A DNA stretch of 11,097 nt from Negativicutes bacterium (lineage in GTDB: Bacteria > Bacillota_C > Negativicutes > Acidaminococcales > Acidaminococcaceae): contig RZYP01000056.1 in NCBI GenBank assembly GCA_009930275.1, positions 1 to 11,097 on the forward strand. Reading direction: 5' to 3'. Under the pieces are notes generated by a model. The model worked only from the letters and a program-made list of their open reading frames with translations. It was not told where the DNA came from and searched no databases. This document shows positions 6,412 through 11,097 of the stretch, piece by piece (position 1 is the stretch's first letter; each line of letters opens with the position of its first letter). Position numbers and translations under genes: made by a program.

Positions 6412-7554
6412 TTATTTAAACAAATCCGCAATCTTCTTCATGAAACTTTTTTCTTCGGGATTGATGTTATCGCCGCTGACTTCGGCAAACTTTTTCAAAG
6501 CATCCTTCTGCTTGTCGTTAAGCTTGCTCGGAACAACCACCTTGATTGTTACCAGTTGATCGCCGCGCACGCCATTGCGAAGGCTGGCAATGCCTTTACC
6601 CTTAAGCCGTAAAACTTTGCCCGGTTGTGTTCCTTCCGGAACCTTCATAACAACCTGACCGTCAAGCGTTGGCACCTTTATTTCAGCACCTAGAGTTGCC
6701 TGCACAATATTGATGGGTATTTCGCAAAGAACAGTTGTTCCATCACGTTCAAAGAACTTATGCGGCTTCACATAGAGATAAACATACAAGTCACCCTTGC
6801 TGCCACCCCTTAAACCTGCTTCACCTTCGCCAGAAACACGCAAGCGTGAATCAGTATCGACGCCTGCCGGTATCTTAACCTTAAGTTTCTTTTCTTTCTT
6901 GATTCTGCCGTCACCGCCGCACGCCTTGCAAGGATTCTTTGTAATCCTGCCCTGTCCATGGCAGCGGGAACAAGGACGAACATTAACCATTTGGCCAAAC
7001 ATGGTATTCTGGGTAAACTGAATTTCACCTGTACCATGACAATCAGGACATACTTCTATTTCGCTGCCCGGCTCTGCTCCGGAGCCTTGGCAATGGTCGC
7101 AGGTATCTTCCCTGTTAAGCCTTACTTCCTTCTCAACGCCGAAGGCTGCCTCTTCAAAGGTTATTTCCAAATCTAAGCGCAGGTCCGCACCACGTTGAGG
7201 GCCGCTTTTGCTTCGGCGAGTACCAAAACCGCCTCGTCCCTGCCCGCCAAAAAACATATCAAAAATGTCTTCCATACCGCCGGCGCCACCAAAGCCGCTA
7301 AAGCCTCCGGCACCAGAGCCGCCTCCGTTTTCGAAGGCGGCATGGCCGAATTGATCATATTGTGAGCGTTTTGTTTCATCGGACAAAACACTATAAGCTT
7401 CGGAACATTCTTTGAATTTCTCGGCGGCTTCAGGATTGTCTTTGTTCACATCAGGATGATACTGACGTGCCAACTTGCGATATGCTTTTTTTAATTCTTC
7501 CGCTGTGGCAGTCTTGGAAACGCCTAGCACGTCATAATAATCTCTTTTGCTCAA
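6412..7554 (-). CDS. dnaJ: Chaperone DnaJ (Hsp40, type I)
   Basis: This 380-residue co-chaperone stimulates the DnaK ATPase and delivers substrates to it. It has the full type I layout. The J domain (1-70) carries HPD at 33-35. A glycine/phenylalanine-rich linker lies at about 76-115. Four CxxCxGxG zinc motifs follow: CDHCQGSG (152), CPDCHGTG (169), CSRCHGQG (195) and CKACGGDG (209). The C-terminal substrate-binding domains and dimerisation tail complete it. The start codon is TTG at 7554. It gives the family start [12 protein letters not shown], and the nearest ribosome-site-like sequence is AGGATGG, 8 bases upstream. This site is weaker than those of its neighbours and may lower DnaJ output relative to DnaK. 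It follows dnaK by 23 bases. Confidence 0.98.
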   Translation of the reverse strand: MSKRDYYDVLGVSKTATAEELKKAYRKLARQYHPDVNKDNPEAAEKFKECSEAYSVLSDETKRSQYDQFGHAAFENGGGSGAGGFSGFGGAGGMEDIFDMFFGGQGRGGFGTRRSKSGPQRGADLRLDLEITFEEAAFGVEKEVRLNREDTCDHCQGSGAEPGSEIEVCPDCHGTGEIQFTQNTMFGQMVNVRPCSRCHGQGRITKNPCKACGGDGRIKKEKKLKVKIPAGVDTDSRLRVSGEGEAGLRGGSKGDLYVYLYVKPHKFFERDGTTVLCEIPINIVQATLGAEIKVPTLDGQVVMKVPEGTQPGKVLRLKGKGIASLRNGVRGDQLVTIKVVVPSKLNDKQKDALKKFAEVSGDNINPEEKSFMKKIADLFK

Positions 7555-7577
7555 AGTTCACACCATCCTAAGGCTAA

Positions 7578-9407
7578 TTATTTTTTCTCTTCGTCAACAA
7601 CTTCCGCGTCAACAACGTCATCTTCAGCTTTCTTTTCACTACCGCCGGCAGCACCTTCAGCACCCTTAGCAGCTTCGGTTTGTTTATACAGTTCTGCGGA
7701 CAATTCGTAAAGCGGCTTGGTCAAAGCTTCAGTATCAGCTTTGATTTTCTCAACATCATCGCCTTTAAGAGTTTCTTTGAGCACGGCGAGAGCAGCTTCT
7801 ACCTTTTTCACCAGCTCTTCGCTGCCTTTACCTTCCATATCCTTAATGGATTTTTCAGCTTGGTAGCAGAGAGAGTCTGCCTGGTTACGCACCTCAACAA
7901 CCTCTTTGCGTTTCTTATCAGCTTCAGCGTTTGCTTCTGCTTCTTTAACCATTTTCTCAACTTCGTCCTTATTCAAGGTACCGGAAGAAGTAATGGTAAT
8001 CTTTTGTTCTTTGCCGGTGCCAAGATCTTTGGCGCTTACATTAACAATACCGTTAGCATCAATATCGAAAGCAACTTCGATTTTTGGAATGCCGCGAGGA
8101 GCTGCAGGAATGCCGCCTAACTCGAAACGTCCGAGTGTCTTGTTATCTGCCGCCATTTCACGTTCGCCTTGAAGAACATGAATATCAACGGAAGGTTGAT
8201 TATCCGCAGCAGTAGAGAATACTTGCTTGCGGGAAGTAGGGATAGTAGTGTTGCGCTCAATAATCTTGGTGAACACCCCGCCCAAAGTCTCGATACCCAA
8301 GGACAATGGAGTTACGTCGAGCAGAAGAACGTCTTTAACTTCGCCAGCCAAGACACCTGCTTGAATAGCAGCGCCGACTGCTACACATTCGTCAGGGTTT
8401 ACGCCACGATGTGGCTCTTTGCCCATAATTTTCTTAATAGCGTCCTGAACAGCCGGAATACGGGAAGAACCGCCAACCAGAATAATCTTGTCAATTTCGT
8501 TTACTGACAGACCAGAATCTGCCAGAGCTTTGCGAGTCGGTCCCATTGTTCTTTCAACAAGGTCTGCCGTAAGTTCATCAAATTTGGCTCTTGTCAGATT
8601 CATGTCAAGATGTTTAGGACCATCAGCACCGGCAGTGATAAACGGCAGGTTGATGTTGGTAGTAAGGACGCCGGACAATTCAACCTTCGCCTTTTCCGAT
8701 GCCTCACGCAAACGTTGCAGAGCCATACGGTCAACAGAAAGGTCAATTCCTGTCTCTTTCTTGAATTCGCCAATCATCCATTTCATAATGCGTTCGTCAA
8801 AATCATCGCCGCCAAGACGAGTGTCGCCATTTGTTGCTTTAACTTCGAAAACGCCATCACCCATTTCCAGAATGGAAACGTCGAAGGTACCGCCGCCAAG
8901 GTCATAAACCAAGACGGTGTGGTCGTTAGATTTATCAATGCCATAAGCCAGTGCCGCAGCAGTTGGCTCGTTAATAATACGAAGAACTTCCAAGCCGGCA
9001 ATTCTTCCTGCGTCTTTTGTTGCCTGGCGTTGGCTGTCGCTGAAGTAAGCAGGTACAGTGATAACAGCCTGGGTTACTTTTTCACCCAGATACTTCTCAG
9101 CGTCTTCTTTCAATTTTTGCAGAATCATTGCGGAAATTTCTTCCGGTGAATAATTCTTGTCGTCAATAGCAACTCTATAGTCAGTACCCATGTGACGTTT
9201 GATAGAGCTAATAGTACGGTCAGGATTAGAAATAGCCTGTCTTTTAGCCAATTGTCCTACCAAGCGCTCACCGGATTTGGAAAAACCAACCACGGACGGG
9301 GTTAAACGACCACCCTCCTGTGTAGAAATAACTGTTGGTTCGCCGCCTTCCATTACAGCGACGACAGAATTCGTAGTACCTAAGTCAATACCAATAACTT
9401 TAGACAT
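7578..9407 (-). CDS. dnaK: Chaperone DnaK (Hsp70)
   Basis: This 609-residue ATP-dependent chaperone binds exposed hydrophobic stretches of client proteins in the cytoplasm. The nucleotide-binding domain has [10 protein letters not shown] (5-14), [11 protein letters not shown] (168-178) and [11 protein letters not shown] (311-321). The interdomain linker [12 protein letters not shown] is at 359-370, followed by the substrate-binding beta domain and a helical lid. The C-terminus is acidic and contains [14 protein letters not shown], close to the EEVD-like tail of many bacterial DnaKs. The length fits Gram-positive DnaK, which lacks the roughly 24-residue insertion of proteobacterial homologues. 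The ATG is preceded by AGGAGG at 7 bases. The 55-base gap after grpE holds an AT-rich palindrome. It is expected to be controlled with hrcA-grpE by HrcA, and the operator itself is outside the window. Confidence 0.99.
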   Translation of the reverse strand: MSKVIGIDLGTTNSVVAVMEGGEPTVISTQEGGRLTPSVVGFSKSGERLVGQLAKRQAISNPDRTISSIKRHMGTDYRVAIDDKNYSPEEISAMILQKLKEDAEKYLGEKVTQAVITVPAYFSDSQRQATKDAGRIAGLEVLRIINEPTAAALAYGIDKSNDHTVLVYDLGGGTFDVSILEMGDGVFEVKATNGDTRLGGDDFDERIMKWMIGEFKKETGIDLSVDRMALQRLREASEKAKVELSGVLTTNINLPFITAGADGPKHLDMNLTRAKFDELTADLVERTMGPTRKALADSGLSVNEIDKIILVGGSSRIPAVQDAIKKIMGKEPHRGVNPDECVAVGAAIQAGVLAGEVKDVLLLDVTPLSLGIETLGGVFTKIIERNTTIPTSRKQVFSTAADNQPSVDIHVLQGEREMAADNKTLGRFELGGIPAAPRGIPKIEVAFDIDANGIVNVSAKDLGTGKEQKITITSSGTLNKDEVEKMVKEAEANAEADKKRKEVVEVRNQADSLCYQAEKSIKDMEGKGSEELVKKVEAALAVLKETLKGDDVEKIKADTEALTKPLYELSAELYKQTEAAKGAEGAAGGSEKKAEDDVVDAEVVDEEKK

Positions 9408-9421
9408 TTTTATTCCTCCTC

Positions 9422-9435
9422 AAAAACATGTTTTT
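9422..9435. repeat. 14-base perfect palindrome before dnaK
   Basis: AAAAACATGTTTTT reads the same on both strands and abuts the dnaK ribosome site. In RNA only five A-U pairs could form around the CAUG loop, so it is a weak hairpin. As DNA it could bind a dimeric protein, or it may be chance in an AT-rich gap. A poor promoter-like pair overlaps it on the minus strand (TTTTCA at 9457-9462, 18 bases, TATAAA at 9433-9438). Confidence 0.35.
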
Positions 9436-9462
9436 ATAGTTGAATTAAAAGCAAATTGAAAA

Positions 9463-10026
9463 CTAATTGTTGCTTACCACTTTAACTTTGCTGTGGCGAA
9501 TTACTTTATCGTTAAGTTTATAGCCTTTTTCAAAGACAGCTTCGATAGTATCATCCTCAAGTTCGGTGTTCTCTCCCCGCATTACCGCTTCATGGAAAGA
9601 AGGATCGAATTTTTGGCCTTCCGCCTGAATTTCTTCTACCGCCAGTTCTTTAAAAGCCTGTGTTAACTGTCTTTGTATCATTTCCAGGCCTACCTTGATG
9701 CTTTCAATATCGTTGGCCTTAGCTACGCTTTCCTCTGCCCGGTCAAAACTGTCGAGCACCTTCAAAAACTTCTCCACAACATTCGCGGTAACAAATGTAG
9801 CTAACTGGGAGTGCTCCTTCGTTGTCCGGCGTCGGAAATTATCAAAATCAGCCTGTAGCCTCAAAATGCGGTTTTGCAATTCGTCAATCTTCTGATCTTT
9901 CTCATCTGGCACAGGAATCGATGTCTCTGCAGCCGTATCCTCAGCAGCACTTGCGGTTTCTACAGCTTCAACATTTTCCTGTTTGATTTCTTCAAGCATT
10001 TCTTGTGTCTCTTGTTTCTGCAACAC
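9463..10026 (-). CDS. grpE: GrpE nucleotide exchange factor
   Basis: GrpE releases ADP from DnaK and acts as a thermosensor in the chaperone cycle. The 187-residue product has an acidic, probably disordered N-terminus (1-40). A long coiled-coil helix, starting near DQKIDELQNRILRLQADFDN (about 44-63), mediates dimerisation. The conserved C-terminal beta domain includes FDPSFHEAVMR and ends GYKLNDKVIRHSKVKV. The frame opens with GTG at 10026, directly followed by TTG at 10023. AGGAGG (10031-10036) lies 4 bases from the GTG and 7 from the TTG. The TTG spacing equals that of several neighbours, so the true start may be one codon later. It lies 20 bases after hrcA and 55 before dnaK. Confidence 0.97.
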   Translation of the reverse strand: MLQKQETQEMLEEIKQENVEAVETASAAEDTAAETSIPVPDEKDQKIDELQNRILRLQADFDNFRRRTTKEHSQLATFVTANVVEKFLKVLDSFDRAEESVAKANDIESIKVGLEMIQRQLTQAFKELAVEEIQAEGQKFDPSFHEAVMRGENTELEDDTIEAVFEKGYKLNDKVIRHSKVKVVSNN

Positions 10027-10046
10027 TCTTCCTCCTTTAAGTCTAA

Positions 10047-11081
10047 TTAATTCTTGTTCTCACCAAACAGGGCTCTCAGATATTGGTGCAGATAATCCAT
10101 AACGGAAATTACCTTGCCATATTCCATCCTTGTTGGACCAAGCACAGCCATCGTTCCGACTACCCGCCCATTTAAGCGGTATGTAGCCTGTACCATGCTG
10201 CAATCTTGAATACCGGTGAATTTGTTTTCGGAGCCTATTGTGATTTTTATTCCAGAATTTTCGCCTGCATGAAGAATGTCTTTCAAAACCTTCTCCTCTT
10301 CAAGTATAGAAAGAAGATCCTTGATTCTCTCCACATTGCGAAACTCAGGTTGATTCAGTAATTGTCTCGTTCCGCCCAAGAAGACGCGTTGTTCATTATC
10401 GTTTGAGCCTATATGCCTTAACGCCTCCATAATTGAAGAAAACAACACCTTATCCTGAGACAAATCGCTGTAAACATCCCGCAACATTTCCCCTGTTATA
10501 TCTGCTATATTGCAGCCCTGCAGTTTATTGCTGATGCGATTTGCCAGATAATCCATCTCTTCCTGTTTCATCCCTAGCGGAACATCGACTACACAGTTGT
10601 CCACGATACCATCATCAGTGACCAGACATAGAATAGCCCTTTTCCCGTCCAGTGGTAAAAACTTAACATAACGGAAAAGGCGGTTGGTCTGTCTGTTCGC
10701 CAACACCATGGAAACATTTTTGGTCATGCGTGACAATATTTTTGCGGTGGATTGGAAAATCTCATCAATGTTCCTGATCCGCTCTCTATACCAGGCATCA
10801 ATCAAAGCCTGATCGTTTTCCGTAAGAGCACCAGGCTCAACCATGGAATCGACATAAAAACGATAAGCCAAGGCTGAAGGAATCCTTCCGGCTGAAGTAT
10901 GTGGCTGTTCCAGGAAGCCCAGAAGTTCAAGATCTGACATCTCGTTGCGAATCGTGGCCGGGCTTAAGCCCAAATCATATTTACGGGCAATGGTGCGAGA
11001 GCCAACCGGTTCAGCAGTAGAAATGTAGTCTTCAATTATTATTTGCAGGATTCTTTTCTTTCTTTCATTAAGCAGCACCAT
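10047..11081 (-). CDS. hrcA: Heat-inducible transcription repressor HrcA
   Basis: HrcA binds the CIRCE inverted repeat and represses class I heat-shock operons; in B. subtilis its activity depends on GroEL. The 344-residue protein is full length. It begins with a winged-helix DNA-binding domain (about 1-70) containing SRTIARKYDLGLSPATIRNE and then the conserved HTSAGRIPS. A GAF-like domain and a dimerisation region follow. The ATG at 11081 has AGGAGG only 4 bases upstream, while the next codon, a GTG at 11078, is at 7 bases, so the start may be one codon later. Only 16 bases lie upstream in the window, so promoter and CIRCE are not visible. As first gene of the operon it is expected to repress its own transcription. 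Confidence 0.98.
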   Translation of the reverse strand: MVLLNERKKRILQIIIEDYISTAEPVGSRTIARKYDLGLSPATIRNEMSDLELLGFLEQPHTSAGRIPSALAYRFYVDSMVEPGALTENDQALIDAWYRERIRNIDEIFQSTAKILSRMTKNVSMVLANRQTNRLFRYVKFLPLDGKRAILCLVTDDGIVDNCVVDVPLGMKQEEMDYLANRISNKLQGCNIADITGEMLRDVYSDLSQDKVLFSSIMEALRHIGSNDNEQRVFLGGTRQLLNQPEFRNVERIKDLLSILEEEKVLKDILHAGENSGIKITIGSENKFTGIQDCSMVQATYRLNGRVVGTMAVLGPTRMEYGKVISVMDYLHQYLRALFGENKN

Positions 11082-11097
11082 TACACCTCCTGCCTTT

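Noticed and set aside
7680..8120. Long open frames on the plus strand opposite dnaK and other genes
   Set aside because: They are antisense to strongly conserved coding sequence and show no family-like protein pattern. All recognisable genes are on the minus strand.
11082..11097. Possible CIRCE operator or promoter upstream of hrcA
   Set aside because: Only 16 bases precede the start and they hold the ribosome site. No TTAGCACTC or GAGTGCTAA copy is seen there or elsewhere in the window. A GAGTGCTCC string near 9809 lies within grpE and has no partner arm.
1..11097. Mobile element, CRISPR array, tRNA or novel defence system
   Set aside because: No transposase, integrase, regularly spaced repeats, tRNA-like cloverleaf or defence-type domain was seen. 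The gene order is conserved housekeeping synteny of Bacillota.

Overview
The window is a block of thirteen genes, all on the minus strand, in the order hrcA, grpE, dnaK, dnaJ, prmA, rsmE, mtaB, a HIT-family gene, rpsU, yqeY, nfeD, floA and a small membrane-protein gene cut by the left edge. This is core chromosome of a low-GC Gram-positive bacterium (Bacillota). The order matches the dnaK region of Bacillus subtilis (hrcA-grpE-dnaK-dnaJ-prmA-rsmE-mtaB-rpsU-yqeY-yqeZ-floA), with a HIT gene added between mtaB and rpsU. The DnaK length of 609 residues, AGGAGG-type ribosome sites and AT-rich gaps also fit Bacillota. I suspect an anaerobic clostridial or Negativicutes lineage rather than Bacillus, but this is inference.

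Right part (about 6412-11097): the HrcA-controlled class I heat-shock operon, with repressor HrcA, nucleotide exchange factor GrpE, Hsp70 DnaK and Hsp40 DnaJ. The operon promoter and the expected CIRCE operator lie beyond the right edge. Only 16 bases precede hrcA here. Gaps inside the operon are 20, 55 and 23 bases, and none holds a terminator.

Middle part (about 2973-6371): translation-apparatus modification genes. They are PrmA (ribosomal protein L11 methylation), RsmE (16S rRNA m3U1498) and MtaB (tRNA ms2t6A37), followed by a HinT-like HIT protein. prmA-rsmE-mtaB are packed with 2- and 3-base gaps. I see no terminator between dnaJ and the HIT gene, so heat-shock transcription may read into this part.

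Left part (1-2968): two promoter-led units. A strong promoter (TTGACA, 18-base spacer, TATAAT) drives rpsU (58 aa, S21) and yqeY, which end at a clear Rho-independent terminator (2200-2226). A second promoter (TTGCCG, 17-base spacer, TATAAT) drives nfeD, floA and the small membrane protein, a membrane-microdomain (flotillin) unit.

Several reading frames begin later or with rarer codons than the longest open frame suggests. rsmE and dnaJ appear to start with TTG and grpE with GTG or TTG, while yqeY and the HIT gene start at internal ATGs with well-placed ribosome sites. I found no mobile element, CRISPR array, tRNA, rRNA or defence system. The region is ordinary conserved chromosome. Worth a second look are the unknown partner gene after floA, a dyad inside the rpsU promoter, a 14-base palindrome before dnaK, a tiny frame overlapping the floA start, and a hairpin-bearing element before the HIT gene.
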